In this document: positions 56,349 through 64,000 of the stretch, in pieces
Layout of the letters: each line of letters begins with the position of its first letter
How positions within the stretch are numbered: position 1 is the first letter of the stretch
Source of the DNA: Bradyrhizobium sp. 186
GTDB lineage: Bacteria > Pseudomonadota > Alphaproteobacteria > Rhizobiales > Xanthobacteraceae
Reading direction: 5' to 3'
NCBI RefSeq assembly: GCF_023101685.1
Contig: NZ_CP082164.1
Coordinates: 1,984,001 to 2,048,000, forward strand
DNA length: 64,000 bases
Notes under the pieces: generated by a model
Told to the model about the DNA's origin: nothing
What the model saw: only the letters and a program-made list of their open reading frames with translations
Databases searched by the model: none
Translations under genes and position numbers: made by a program

Positions 56349-57537
56349 TCTCGGATTCCAACGTGCCTCCGGCGAAGTTGCGGTAGAGGAAGCGGTTGGT
56401 CTCGCCCTCGGCCTCGCGCTCGGCCTGCTTGAAGATGGTCTCATGCAGCGGTGACAGCGCACAGGCCGGATCGGTGTTGGCGGCATCGCCGGTCAGCGCA
56501 AAGGCCTGACAGCGGCAGCCGCCGAAATCGATCTCGCGGAATTCGCAGCTCTTGCACGGCTCCTTCATCCAGCCGGTGCCGCGATAGCGGTTGAAGGCGT
56601 CCGAGTTCTGCCAGATCCAGGCGATCGAGTGATTGGAGCGCACCGATTCGAAATCGAGCCCGGTGATGCTCTCCGCGGCATGGCAGGGCAGCACCTTGCC
56701 GGCCGGCGAGATGTTGAAGAACTGCCGGCCCCAGCCGCCCATGCATTTCTTCGGCCGTAGCGCATAGTAATCCGGGACGACATAGTCGATCGCGAGCGTA
56801 CCCTTGAGCTGCTCGCGGGCCTCTTCGACGATCCGCGTGGTCTCGTCGAGCTGCGCCACGGTCGGTATCAGCGCGGCGCGGTTCTTCAGCGCCCAGCCGT
56901 AATATTGCACATTGGCGACCTCGAGCCGGTCGGCGTCGAGATCGATCGACATCTGGATGATGTCGGGGAGCTGGTGCAGGTTCTGGCGATGCATGACCGC
57001 GTTGACGGTGAGCGGTAGGTCGAGCTCGCGCGTCCACTTCGCGACTTCGAGCTTCTTGTGATGCGCGCCCTTGTAGCCGGCGACGCGGTCGGAGAGACCT
57101 TCTTCGGTACCCTGAAAACTGATCTGCACGTGGCAGAGCCCGGCATCCGCGAGCGCTCCGAGCTTGTCGCGTGTCAGCAGCACGGCCGAGGTGATCAAAT
57201 TGGTGTAGAGGCCGACGTCGCTGGCATGCTTGACCAGCTCGACGAGATCCTTGCGCGCGGTCGGCTCGCCGCCGGAGAAGTGGACCTGGAGCACGCCGAT
57301 CTCGGCGAGCTCGCTCAAGACCTTCTTCCATTCCTCGGTCGTCAGCTCCTTGCCGGAGCGGTCGAGCTCGACCGGGTTGGAGCAGTAGGGGCATTGCAGC
57401 GGGCAGCGATGGGTGATCTCGAGCAGCACGGCGAGCGGAATGCCAAAGGTCTCCGCCGTCGAGCGCTGCTTCTCCAGCACCGCAAGGCTGTCACTGGCAT
57501 CAGGCGGGATGGTCGGATTGCCGAGCAAATCGCTCAT
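56338..57537 (-). CDS. pqqE: PqqE, radical SAM enzyme that cross-links PqqA Glu and Tyr
   Basis: The protein has 399 residues, slightly longer than usual. The radical SAM cluster motif CxxxCxxC is at Cys45, Cys49 and Cys52 (THRCPLQCPYCSN). The C-terminal SPASM domain has Cys in PCHAAESITGL, CKSCEFREIDFGGCRCQ and DPACALSP for two auxiliary Fe-S clusters. It forms the carbon-carbon bond in PqqA, the first chemical step of PQQ synthesis, using PqqD as chaperone. It overlaps pqqD by four bases. Confidence 0.97.
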   Translation of the reverse strand: MSDLLGNPTIPPDASDSLAVLEKQRSTAETFGIPLAVLLEITHRCPLQCPYCSNPVELDRSGKELTTEEWKKVLSELAEIGVLQVHFSGGEPTARKDLVELVKHASDVGLYTNLITSAVLLTRDKLGALADAGLCHVQISFQGTEEGLSDRVAGYKGAHHKKLEVAKWTRELDLPLTVNAVMHRQNLHQLPDIIQMSIDLDADRLEVANVQYYGWALKNRAALIPTVAQLDETTRIVEEAREQLKGTLAIDYVVPDYYALRPKKCMGGWGRQFFNISPAGKVLPCHAAESITGLDFESVRSNHSIAWIWQNSDAFNRYRGTGWMKEPCKSCEFREIDFGGCRCQAFALTGDAANTDPACALSPLHETIFKQAEREAEGETNRFLYRNFAGGTLESENDA

Positions 57538-57845
57538 GGTGTCTTCTCCCGGGCTTCCGTGAGAAACCCCTTGTCGGCGAGATCCTGAAGCATGACGATG
57601 ACGTCGGCCAGGATCGCCTCGCGCGGGGCGGCGTATTTCGCGGCCAGTTGTTCGGCGATGGCACCGACGCTGCGCTCGCTGTTGCAGAGCTGCAAGACCT
57701 CGACCGCGATCTCGTCCGGCGCCAGCACCCGCTCTGGCGCCAGGATCACCCAGACCTTTCGCGTCTCGTCGTATTTCAGCTTGGCATGCCGCGGCAGCAC
57801 CGGCCGGCTTGTCTCGCTGACGCTGATATGACGCGACCCGGCCAT
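57534..57845 (-). CDS. pqqD: PqqD, PqqA-binding chaperone
   Basis: The protein has 103 residues. It presents the PqqA peptide to PqqE. The core RHAKLKYDETRKVWVILAPERVL, IAVEVLQLCNSERSV and LQDLADKGFL follow the family pattern of a winged-helix-like RiPP recognition domain. I chose ATG 57845 (MAGSRH). The next upstream in-frame ATG (57905) lies inside pqqC. It starts ten bases after the pqqC stop and overlaps pqqE. Confidence 0.95.
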   Translation of the reverse strand: MAGSRHISVSETSRPVLPRHAKLKYDETRKVWVILAPERVLAPDEIAVEVLQLCNSERSVGAIAEQLAAKYAAPREAILADVIVMLQDLADKGFLTEAREKTP

Positions 57846-57855
57846 CGGTCTGCTC

Positions 57856-58635
57856 CTAGCTGGCCTTGGGCACGAAAGCGCCCGGCGGAATGTGGCCCTC
57901 GACATAGGCGTGATAGAGCGCGTCGAGCTGCACCCAGAGCACGTTGGTCTTGAAGATCAGCGCATTGCAGACGGCCGCGCGCTCCTCCGGCGTCCTGGCA
58001 TGCGACTTGACGTAGTCGAGTGCAAAACCGGCATCGCGCGGTGCTTGCGCCAGGCGCCGCTTGAAGTAGCTCATGATGTCAGGGTTGACGAAGTCGTAGT
58101 GCTCCAGCATGCCGGAGATGCGCTCCTCGTGCAGGTTCGGCGCGAACAATTCGGTGAGCGAGGAGGCGATCGCCTCCAGCGGGCTTTTTTCGCGGCAGTA
58201 ATGCACATAGGCCTCCACCGCGAAGCGCGTCGCTGGCAAAATGCCTTCGGTCGATTCCACATAGGCGGTGTCGAGGCCGAGGCCCTCGGTCAGCTTGAGC
58301 CAGCGCTCGATGCCGCCTTCGCTGCCGACATCGCCGTCATGGTCCTCGATGCGGTGGCGCCATTCCAGCCGCGTGGCGCGGTCGCGGAACCGCGAGATCA
58401 CCACCGCGTCCTTGATCGGGATTGTGCTCTGGTAATAGTAGCGGTTCAGCGCCCAGGCCTGCACCTGGCCCTTGTTCAGTTTGCCGCCGTGCAGCAGCTT
58501 ATGGAACGGATGCAGGCTGTGGTAGCGCGTCGCACCGATGTGGCGCAGCGTCGCCTCGAGCTCATCGGCCGAGTTGAGCCGGATGTCCTTGCCGACCGAG
58601 AGCGCGGTCATTCCTGTCAGTGACGCGGCATTCAC
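57856..58635 (-). CDS. pqqC: PqqC, pyrroloquinoline-quinone synthase
   Basis: The protein has 259 residues from GTG 58635, whose codon overlaps the pqqB stop (GTGA). An ATG eight codons later is possible. PqqC performs the final ring closure and eight-electron oxidation without a cofactor. The helical-bundle motifs RYHSLHPFHKLLHGGKLNKGQ, WALNRYYYQSTIPIKDA and RIEDHDGD, with active-site His and Arg, are present. The order pqqA-B-C-D-E is the standard one. Confidence 0.97.
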   Translation of the reverse strand: MNAASLTGMTALSVGKDIRLNSADELEATLRHIGATRYHSLHPFHKLLHGGKLNKGQVQAWALNRYYYQSTIPIKDAVVISRFRDRATRLEWRHRIEDHDGDVGSEGGIERWLKLTEGLGLDTAYVESTEGILPATRFAVEAYVHYCREKSPLEAIASSLTELFAPNLHEERISGMLEHYDFVNPDIMSYFKRRLAQAPRDAGFALDYVKSHARTPEERAAVCNALIFKTNVLWVQLDALYHAYVEGHIPPGAFVPKAS

Positions 58636-59561
58636 AGCACGATCTCCGTTCCGTCGGCGGGTATCTGCCAGCCCGCCTGCTCAGTGGCCTTGCGTTCGGG
58701 CGAGCCAGGCAGCAACGCCGGGTTCGAGTTATTGATATGCAGAAATATCTTCCTGTCGATACTGAGATCGGCGAGCCGCGCGATCGCGCCGTGGTCGCCG
58801 GACATCGCGACATGTCCCATGCTCGTGCCGGTCTTGTGGCCGAGCCCGGCCTTGATCATCTCGTCGTCGCGCCACACCGTGCCGTCGAAGAACACCAGCG
58901 CAGCGCCGTCGATCTCGGCCTTGAGCGCATCGGTCACCTCGGCGCAGGCGGCGATGAAATAGAAGCACTTGCCGGTCGACTTGTCGGTGATCTTCAGGCC
59001 CAGCGTATCGCCATCGCCGGTGTCTCCGCCGGGATGCGCCTTGCCTTCCAGATACCACGCCGACTTGCCGGGAACCGCAAAGGGCAGCACCTCGATCTCC
59101 GAGCGTGCACCATCGGGCAGTCGCGGCTCGAACGGCTCGCTGATATCGATCGGCTGCCGCCGCACGTTCTTCTCGTTCAGCACGTTGAAGATGCTGTTGG
59201 CCTTCAGGATCGCCAGCACCTTCTCATGCGCGTAGATCGTGAACGGCGAGCCTTCGCGCATCGAGAGCAGCCCCGCCACCGCATCCACTTCGCTATTGGT
59301 CAGGATCACGCCGGCGATTGGCGTGTGGCGCAACGCGCCTTCCTTGGGATGCAGCTGCGGCGCGGCATTCAATTGCTGCCGGAGATCGGGCGAGGCGTTG
59401 ATCAGGAACCAAGACTCGCCGTCGCCGCTGAAGGCGACCGAGGCCTGGGTCCGTTGAAGCTCACGGCCGTTTGCACGGGCCGCCCGGCAGCCCTCGCAGC
59501 CGCAATTCCATTGCGGCACTCCGCCGCCGGCTGCGGCGCCCAGGACGACGACGCGAAGCAT
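58632..59561 (-). CDS. pqqB: PqqB, metallo-hydrolase-fold protein of PQQ biosynthesis
   Basis: The protein has 309 residues. VVLGAAAGGGVPQWNC at the start and NCGCEGCRAAR are typical of PqqB, which has a beta-lactamase fold and is thought to oxidise the cross-linked Glu-Tyr intermediate. TNSEVDAVAGLLSMREG and GHVAMSGDHGAIARL contain further family residues. It lies 146 bases after pqqA, and the gap carries three 14-base direct repeats. Confidence 0.96.
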   Translation of the reverse strand: MLRVVVLGAAAGGGVPQWNCGCEGCRAARANGRELQRTQASVAFSGDGESWFLINASPDLRQQLNAAPQLHPKEGALRHTPIAGVILTNSEVDAVAGLLSMREGSPFTIYAHEKVLAILKANSIFNVLNEKNVRRQPIDISEPFEPRLPDGARSEIEVLPFAVPGKSAWYLEGKAHPGGDTGDGDTLGLKITDKSTGKCFYFIAACAEVTDALKAEIDGAALVFFDGTVWRDDEMIKAGLGHKTGTSMGHVAMSGDHGAIARLADLSIDRKIFLHINNSNPALLPGSPERKATEQAGWQIPADGTEIVL

Positions 59562-59636
59562 GATCCGTCTCCTGGAGGGTAGGTCGCGTGGTGGATCTCA
59601 GGCCGACACAAATTCTGTCTTCCGGAAACGCATTGT

Positions 59637-59678
59637 GACCGAAAGAACTCGACCCAAAGAATTCGACCGAAAGATCCA
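59637..59678. repeat. Three 14-base direct repeats between pqqA and pqqB
   Basis: Units begin at 59637, 59651 and 59665, each close to GACCGAAAGAACTC (the second reads GACCCAAAGAATTC, the third GACCGAAAGATCCA). They fall in the transcribed leader between pqqA and pqqB. They might set the pqqA-to-pqqB expression ratio, but no function is known. Confidence 0.8.
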
Positions 59679-59707
59679 CCCGCACTGAACGCAAATTCGC
59701 AAGCCGC

Positions 59708-59788
59708 TTACTTGCGGGTGGCGCTCACATACATGTTGATTTCCATGCCGCACGGCACTTCGACGATCTTCGGGGCTTTCCAGGCCAT
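59708..59788 (-). CDS. pqqA: PqqA, precursor peptide of pyrroloquinoline quinone
   Basis: The gene encodes a 26-residue peptide. It starts MAWKAPKIVEVPCG and carries the conserved Glu16 and Tyr20 (EINMY), the two residues that become PQQ, and ends SATRK. GGAGAG lies upstream of ATG 59788. It is the first gene of the pqq operon. The gap before pqqB is common, since pqqA is usually expressed at higher level than the enzymes. Divergent to it lies a DUF6894 gene. Confidence 0.97.
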   Translation of the reverse strand: MAWKAPKIVEVPCGMEINMYVSATRK

Positions 59789-60037
59789 TTTGGCTCTCCA
59801 TTTTCCAGAATTCGGACGTATCCGCCCATAAGGTAAACTACCGCCAGCGGAAAAGTTCGCCAGTTAAATCTTGGCGAGAATGCCATGTTGCGCCGCGAAA
59901 AATAGTGGTTGGAACACGGCTTTTAGCGAGGCAGTCTTGCGCTGAGCGCATTCGGTCGCGAACTCTGTCCTGATAAAGCAGTTGTGAGTGCAGTGCAGCT
60001 TTCTATCCGGTACAGGCGACCCAATTGGATCTCGGTA

Positions 60038-60295
60038 ATGCCCAAATACTTCTTCAACACCCGTATCGGCAACGAATTGATCGTGGATCCCGACGGCGAG
60101 GACCTGCGGAACCCCGATCGTGCCTGGGAGGTCGCCCGCCAGATGATCCTGGAGGTGCTGAAATCCGAGGGGACGCAGCCGGCACTGCTCGAGGCGGTGA
60201 TCGAGGTCACCGACGTCGATGGCGAGATCGTGCTGGAATTTCCCTTTACCGAGGCGCTCCTGGATATCCCGGATCAATCGGCGACCCGGCATTAG
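60038..60295 (+). CDS. DUF6894 family protein
   Basis: The protein has 85 residues. MPKYFFNTRIGNELIVDPDGEDLRNPDRAWEVARQM is the typical DUF6894 opening, a small family abundant in Bradyrhizobium with no known function. ATG 60038 is chosen because it gives the conserved MPKYFF start. An in-frame ATG at 59984 would add 18 residues unlike the family. It is divergent from pqqA across 249 bases in which I see no clear promoter. Confidence 0.8.
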   Translation: MPKYFFNTRIGNELIVDPDGEDLRNPDRAWEVARQMILEVLKSEGTQPALLEAVIEVTDVDGEIVLEFPFTEALLDIPDQSATRH

Positions 60296-60312
60296 GGCTT
60301 ACTCTCTCCACT

Positions 60313-60394
60313 GTCATTGCGAGGAGCCCTTGCGACGATGCAATCCAGACTGCCTTCGCGGAGGGATTCTGGATTGCTTCGCTTCGCAATGACG
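60313..60394. repeat. REP-like dispersed palindrome, copy 2
   Basis: GTCATTGCGAGGAG at the start and CGCAATGACG at the end pair with each other, with CAATCCAGA opposite TCTGGATTG inside. It is related to the element at 2338-2424 and lies between the DUF6894 gene and the amidase gene. Confidence 0.85.
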
Positions 60395-60497
60395 AAGATC
60401 GTGGCAATCCGGGTCCCCCGTCGCCTTCGCCCCTGCGAAATCCGCATGGCTTTGCCCCGTTCCCGGCGCTAAAAGACCCGGTCACACGGAGCAAGCC

Positions 60498-61898
60498 ATG
60501 CAAGACCTCTGGCGCCTGTCGGCTGCCGACCTCGCCATCCTCGTCAAAGCCAAGAAGGTGTCCGCCAGGGAGGCCGCCAAGGCTGGCCTCGCCCGGCTCG
60601 ACGCCGTCAATCCCAAGCTCAATGCCGTGATCGATCACCGGCCCGAGGACGTGCTCAATCAGGCTGATGCCGTCGATGTCGCCATTGCCCGTGGGGAGGA
60701 CCCCGGCGTACTGGCCGGTGTCCCCGTCACCATCAAGGCCAATGTCGATCAGCAAGGCTTTGCCACCACCAACGGTCTCAAGCTCCAGCGCGACCTGATT
60801 GCGCGCGAGGACAATCCGGTGGTCGCCAATTTCCGCAAATCGGGCGCCATCCTGCTCGGCCGCACCAATTGCCCGGCCTTCTCCTATCGCTGGTTCACCA
60901 CCAACCTGGTCCATGGCGACACCAAGAACCCCCGCGATGCCTCGCTGACGCCGGGCGGCTCGTCGGGCGGGGCCGGCTCGGCGGTGGCGGCCGGCATCGG
61001 CCACATTGCGCATGGCACCGACATCGCGGGCTCGATTCGCTACCCCGCCTACGCCTGCGGCGTGCACGGCCTGCGCCCGACCCTGGGCCGGATTCCCGCC
61101 TTCAACCCGGCGCTGCCGGAGCGCCCGATCGGGCCGCAGATCATGGCGGTGTCGGGACCGCTGGCGCGTACCGTCAATGATTTGCGGATTTCGCTCGCGG
61201 CGATGTCGGCGCACGACGCGCGCGATCCCTGGTGGGTGCCGGTGCCACTGGAAGGTCCGGCCCGGCCGAAGCGCGCCGCGCTCTGCCTCAATCCGGATGG
61301 GCTCGCGACCACACCGGAGGTGAAGGCGGCGGTCAGCGATGCCGGCAAGCGGCTGGAGCGCGCCGGCTGGACCGTCGAGATCATCGAAAACACGCCGCCG
61401 ATGCGCGAAGCGGTTGAGTGGCAGACAAAGCTCTGGCTCGGCGACGGCTACGAGGCGCAGCTAGAGGCGGCCGAGCGCGAGGGCGATCCCGGCGCGCTGG
61501 CGTGCTTGCGCGGCAAGCGCGCCAAGGTCACGCCGTTCGACCAGGCGAACTATGCCAAGGCGCTGACCCGCCGTGCCACGCTGACCCGCGAATGGATGCT
61601 GTTCTTCGAGCAATACGCGGTGGTGCTGACGCCGGTGTCCGGCGAATTGCCGTTCCCGGATCATCTCGACTGCAAGGACGACGAGTCCTTCAAGCGGGTC
61701 TGGGAGGCGCAGCTGCCGCAGATCGCGATTCCCTTCATGGGTCTTCCGGGCCTCGTGGTCTCGACTGGCCTCATCGGCAAGGCCCCAGTCGGCGTGCACA
61801 TCGTCTCCGGACGTTATCGCGAGGACCTCTGCCTGCTCGCAGGCGAGGCGATCGAGGCGGGCGGCGTGCCGCCGTCGCCGATCGACCCCGTGGGTTAG
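60498..61898 (+). CDS. Amidase-signature family hydrolase
   Basis: The protein has 466 residues. The Ser-cisSer-Lys triad is Lys80 (VTIKAN), Ser155 (TPGGSSGGAG) and Ser179 (GTDIAGSIRYPA). The family hydrolyses amide bonds of varied substrates, and the specific one cannot be told. The opening DLWRLSAADLAILVKAKKVSARE is common to the group. There is no signal peptide, so it is cytosolic. The stop is two bases before the glutathione peroxidase ATG, so the three following genes probably form one operon. Confidence 0.92.
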   Translation: MQDLWRLSAADLAILVKAKKVSAREAAKAGLARLDAVNPKLNAVIDHRPEDVLNQADAVDVAIARGEDPGVLAGVPVTIKANVDQQGFATTNGLKLQRDLIAREDNPVVANFRKSGAILLGRTNCPAFSYRWFTTNLVHGDTKNPRDASLTPGGSSGGAGSAVAAGIGHIAHGTDIAGSIRYPAYACGVHGLRPTLGRIPAFNPALPERPIGPQIMAVSGPLARTVNDLRISLAAMSAHDARDPWWVPVPLEGPARPKRAALCLNPDGLATTPEVKAAVSDAGKRLERAGWTVEIIENTPPMREAVEWQTKLWLGDGYEAQLEAAEREGDPGALACLRGKRAKVTPFDQANYAKALTRRATLTREWMLFFEQYAVVLTPVSGELPFPDHLDCKDDESFKRVWEAQLPQIAIPFMGLPGLVVSTGLIGKAPVGVHIVSGRYREDLCLLAGEAIEAGGVPPSPIDPVG

Positions 61899-61900
61899 AG

Positions 61901-62377
61901 ATGTCGGCCATCTACGAATTCAAGGCCAACTCGCTCGCCGGCGATGAGGTGCCGATGCGGCGCTTCGAGGGCCAGGTGATGCTGATCGTCAACACCGCGA
62001 GCAAATGCGGCTTCACGCCGCAATATCGCGGGCTCGAGGATCTGCATCGCGACCTGTCCCCGCGGGGCTTCTCGGTGCTCGGCTTTCCCTGCAACCAGTT
62101 CGGCGCGCAGGAGCCGGGGCAGGCGAGCGAGATCCAGGCGTTCTGCTCGACCAATTACGATGTCACCTTTCCGCTGTTCGAGAAGGTCGACGTCAACGGC
62201 AGCAATGCGCATCCTTTGTACGAGTACCTGAAACGCCAGCAACCCGGCTTGCTCGGCGCCTCCATCAAATGGAATTTCACGAAGTTCCTGGTGGATCGCA
62301 CTGGCAAGGTGATCGCGCGCTACGCGCCGACCGCGCGGCCCGAAGGATTGCGGCAGCAAATCGAGACCCTGTTATGA
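61901..62377 (+). CDS. Glutathione peroxidase family protein (Cys type)
   Basis: The protein has 158 residues. It reduces hydroperoxides. The peroxidatic Cys36 is in NTASKCGFTPQY, followed by GFPCNQFGAQEPG and KWNFTKFLVDRTGKV, which provide the Gln and Trp of the active site. A second Cys at 82 (AFCSTNYDVTFP) is placed like the resolving Cys of thioredoxin-dependent members, so thioredoxin may be the true reductant. It lies between the amidase gene and a DUF3297 gene, which it overlaps by four bases. Confidence 0.94.
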   Translation: MSAIYEFKANSLAGDEVPMRRFEGQVMLIVNTASKCGFTPQYRGLEDLHRDLSPRGFSVLGFPCNQFGAQEPGQASEIQAFCSTNYDVTFPLFEKVDVNGSNAHPLYEYLKRQQPGLLGASIKWNFTKFLVDRTGKVIARYAPTARPEGLRQQIETLL

Positions 62378-62637
62378 GCGAGACAATCATGAGCGACGAA
62401 TTTCCGGACCGTCTGTCGGTCGATCCGAACAGCCCCTACTACAACGCGGACATCCTGGCGCGCGACGTCGGCATCCGCTTCAAGGGCGTCGAGAAAACCA
62501 ATGTCGAAGAATACTGCATCAGTGAAGGCTGGGTCCGCGTCACCGCAGGCAACGCCAAGGATCGTCACGGCAATCCGCTGACCATCAAGGTGCACGGGCC
62601 GGTCGAGCCGTATTTCAGGGACAAGAAGGAGTCGTAG
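62374..62637 (+). CDS. DUF3297 family protein
   Basis: The product has 87 residues from ATG 62374, which overlaps the peroxidase stop (ATGA). The internal ATG 62389 (MSDEFPD) would give 82 residues and resembles the usual family start. DRLSVDPNSPYYNADIL, IRFKGVEKTNVEEYCISEGWVRV and GPVEPYF are the DUF3297 blocks. The function is unknown. It is a small soluble protein common in Proteobacteria. Confidence 0.88.
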   Translation: MSETIMSDEFPDRLSVDPNSPYYNADILARDVGIRFKGVEKTNVEEYCISEGWVRVTAGNAKDRHGNPLTIKVHGPVEPYFRDKKES

Positions 62638-62662
62638 AGCCCGAGCGTGCCGTAAGGTGCGC

Positions 62663-62745
62663 CGTCATGCCCGGGCTTGTCCCGGGCATCCACGTTCTTC
62701 GAGGCGGCCAAGACGTGGATGGCCGGGTCAAGCCCGGCCATGACG
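62663..62745. repeat. Dispersed inverted repeat, family B, copy 2
   Basis: CGTCATGCCCGGGCTTG and CAAGCCCGGCCATGACG form the outer arms, with GGGCATCCACG opposite CGTGGATGGCC. It matches the element at 6544-6640 and lies between the DUF3297 gene and tarD. Confidence 0.88.
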
Positions 62746-62776
62746 AAAGGAGAGAGCCCGCGAGAAAGCCACACCC

Positions 62777-63946
62777 ATGTCCGTCCGCATCGTCGACGTT
62801 CGCGAAATCACAAAACCGATCTCCTCGCCGATCCGCAACGCCTATATCGACTTCACCAAGATGACGACGAGCCTTGTCGCCGTCGTCACGGATGTCGTGC
62901 GCGACGGCAAGCGCGTCGTCGGCTACGGCTTCAACTCCAACGGCCGCTACGGGCAGGGCGGCCTGATCCGCGAGCGTTTTGCGTCGCGCATTCTCGAAGC
63001 CGATCCGAAGTCGCTGCTGAACGCGGCCGCCGACAACCTCGAGCCCGACAAGGTCTGGGCCGCGATGATGACCAATGAGAAGCCGGGCGGCCATGGCGAG
63101 CGCTCGGTCGCGGTCGGCACCATCGACATGGCGGTGTGGGATGCGGTGGCAAAGATTGCGGGCAAGCCGCTGTTTCGCCTGCTCGCCGAGCGGCACGGCC
63201 TCACGGCAAATCCGCGTGTCTTCGTCTACGCCGCCGGCGGCTACTACTATCCCGGCAAGGATCTCTCGATGCTGCGCGGCGAGATGCGCGGCTATCTCGA
63301 TCGCGGCTACAACGTCGTAAAGATGAAGATCGGCGGCGCATCGCTCGAGGACGACCGTACCCGCATCGAGGCGGTGCTGAAGGAGATCGGCAAGGACGCG
63401 CAACTCGCCGTCGACGCCAACGGCCGCTTCGATCTCGAGACCGGGATCGCATACGCAAAAATGCTGCGGGACTATCCCTTGTTCTGGTACGAGGAGGTCG
63501 GCGATCCCCTCGACTACGCGCTCCAGGCCGCACTCGCCGAATTCTATCCGGGCCCGATGGCGACCGGCGAAAATCTGTTCAGCCACCAGGACGCCCGCAA
63601 TTTGATCCGCTATGGCGGCATGCGATCGGATCGCGACTGGCTGCAATTCGACTGCGCGCTGTCCTACGGCCTGTGCGAATATCAGCGCACGCTGGAAGTG
63701 CTGAAGACCTGCGGCTGGTCGCCGAGCCGCTGCATCCCGCATGGCGGCCACCAGATGTCGCTCAACATCGCGGCCGGCCTCGGCCTCGGCGGCAATGAGA
63801 GCTATCCCGACCTGTTCCAGCCCTATGGCGGCTTCCCCGACGGCGTCCGCGTCGAGAACGGCCACATCACTATGCCGGACCTGCCGGGCATCGGCTTTGA
63901 GGGCAAGTCGGATCTCTATACAGAGATGAAGGCGCTGGCGGAGTAG
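62777..63946 (+). CDS. tarD: D-tartrate dehydratase (TarD), enolase superfamily
   Basis: The protein has 389 residues and matches in length and sequence pattern the D-tartrate dehydratase characterised from Bradyrhizobium japonicum. It removes water from D-tartrate to give oxaloacetate with Mg2+. The base Lys184 is in VVKMKIGG (with Lys182), His322 is in RCIPHGGHQ, and the metal ligands lie in AVDANGRF, WYEEVGD and TGENLFS. It has its own start after a dispersed repeat and no transporter or regulator within the window. Confidence 0.9.
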   Translation: MSVRIVDVREITKPISSPIRNAYIDFTKMTTSLVAVVTDVVRDGKRVVGYGFNSNGRYGQGGLIRERFASRILEADPKSLLNAAADNLEPDKVWAAMMTNEKPGGHGERSVAVGTIDMAVWDAVAKIAGKPLFRLLAERHGLTANPRVFVYAAGGYYYPGKDLSMLRGEMRGYLDRGYNVVKMKIGGASLEDDRTRIEAVLKEIGKDAQLAVDANGRFDLETGIAYAKMLRDYPLFWYEEVGDPLDYALQAALAEFYPGPMATGENLFSHQDARNLIRYGGMRSDRDWLQFDCALSYGLCEYQRTLEVLKTCGWSPSRCIPHGGHQMSLNIAAGLGLGGNESYPDLFQPYGGFPDGVRVENGHITMPDLPGIGFEGKSDLYTEMKALAE

Positions 63947-63967
63947 CCCGGCTGCGGCAACATTCTC

Positions 63968-64000
63968 CGTCATTGCGAGCGCAGCGAAGATTCCATGGGG
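63968..64000. repeat. REP-like dispersed palindrome, copy 3 (cut by the window end)
   Basis: CGTCATTGCGAGCGCAGCGAAG begins an element of the same family as 2338-2424 and 60313-60394. Only the left arm is in view, just after tarD. Confidence 0.7.

Noticed and set aside
59911..59935. GGAAC upstream of the DUF6894 gene
   Set aside because: No CGTT-like sequence occurs 16-19 bases downstream.
1..64000. tRNA, rRNA, CRISPR array, phage or conjugative genes
   Set aside because: I looked for CCA-ended cloverleaf stems, rRNA landmarks, regular spacer-repeat units and integrase or tail genes and saw none. A tool search would be more sensitive for small RNAs.

Overview
The window looks like chromosome from a Bradyrhizobium-type alphaproteobacterium. 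The evidence is a high-GC, GTG/TTG-tolerant coding style, a D-tartrate dehydratase that closely matches the characterised Bradyrhizobium enzyme, DUF6894 and DUF3309 small proteins, GGAAC-type general-stress (sigma-EcfG) promoters, and four families of palindromic dispersed repeats of a kind common in Bradyrhizobium genomes. I saw no rRNA, tRNA, CRISPR array or prophage. The only intact mobile element is one IS1634-type insertion sequence.

Layout. 1-6500: the end of kdpA, then kdpB, kdpC, kdpD and kdpE, which form the high-affinity K+ ATPase and its two-component regulator. 6683-10359: divergent ku and ligD (two-protein non-homologous end joining), with a palindromic stress-type promoter between them. 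10413-12350: the IS element. 12461-13124: a DUF3309 membrane peptide and a polyhydroxyalkanoate-system protein. 27125-13128 (minus strand): a tight operon glgE-like, treS-maltokinase, glgB, glgX, treZ, treY. Divergent from it are malQ and a GH15 hydrolase (27331-31125). 38774-31240 (minus strand): a sugar-phosphate operon with fused transaldolase/glucose-6-phosphate isomerase, 6-phosphogluconate dehydrogenase, zwf, pgl, gluconokinase and a HAD phosphatase. 40025-44794: the prkA-yeaH-spoVR stress operon, with a perfect GGAAC-N17-CGTT promoter.

45238-49763 holds an ArsR/SRPBCC operon with twin operator palindromes, a frameshifted DsrE gene, a secreted protein of unknown function, an adenylate cyclase fused to a sulfatase-modifying-factor-like domain, and a DUF4399 protein. 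54432-49764 (minus): a two-subunit 2-oxoacid:ferredoxin oxidoreductase with a GltD-like FAD/Fe-S partner. 59788-54671 (minus): pqqABCDE followed by a translationally coupled proline iminopeptidase and an unknown protein. 60038-63946: a DUF6894 protein, an amidase, glutathione peroxidase, a DUF3297 protein and tarD.

How it fits together. Much of the window is storage-carbon and stress physiology: glycogen and maltooligosaccharides feed trehalose through TreYZ and TreS, glucose phosphates feed the oxidative pentose phosphate pathway, and NHEJ and PrkA appear to be tied to the general stress sigma factor. The most unusual item is the GlgE-family protein. It keeps the nucleophile and phosphate-pocket residues but has Lys where the acid/base Glu should be, and Ala in place of the invariant Arg, although the rest of the GlgE pathway is intact.
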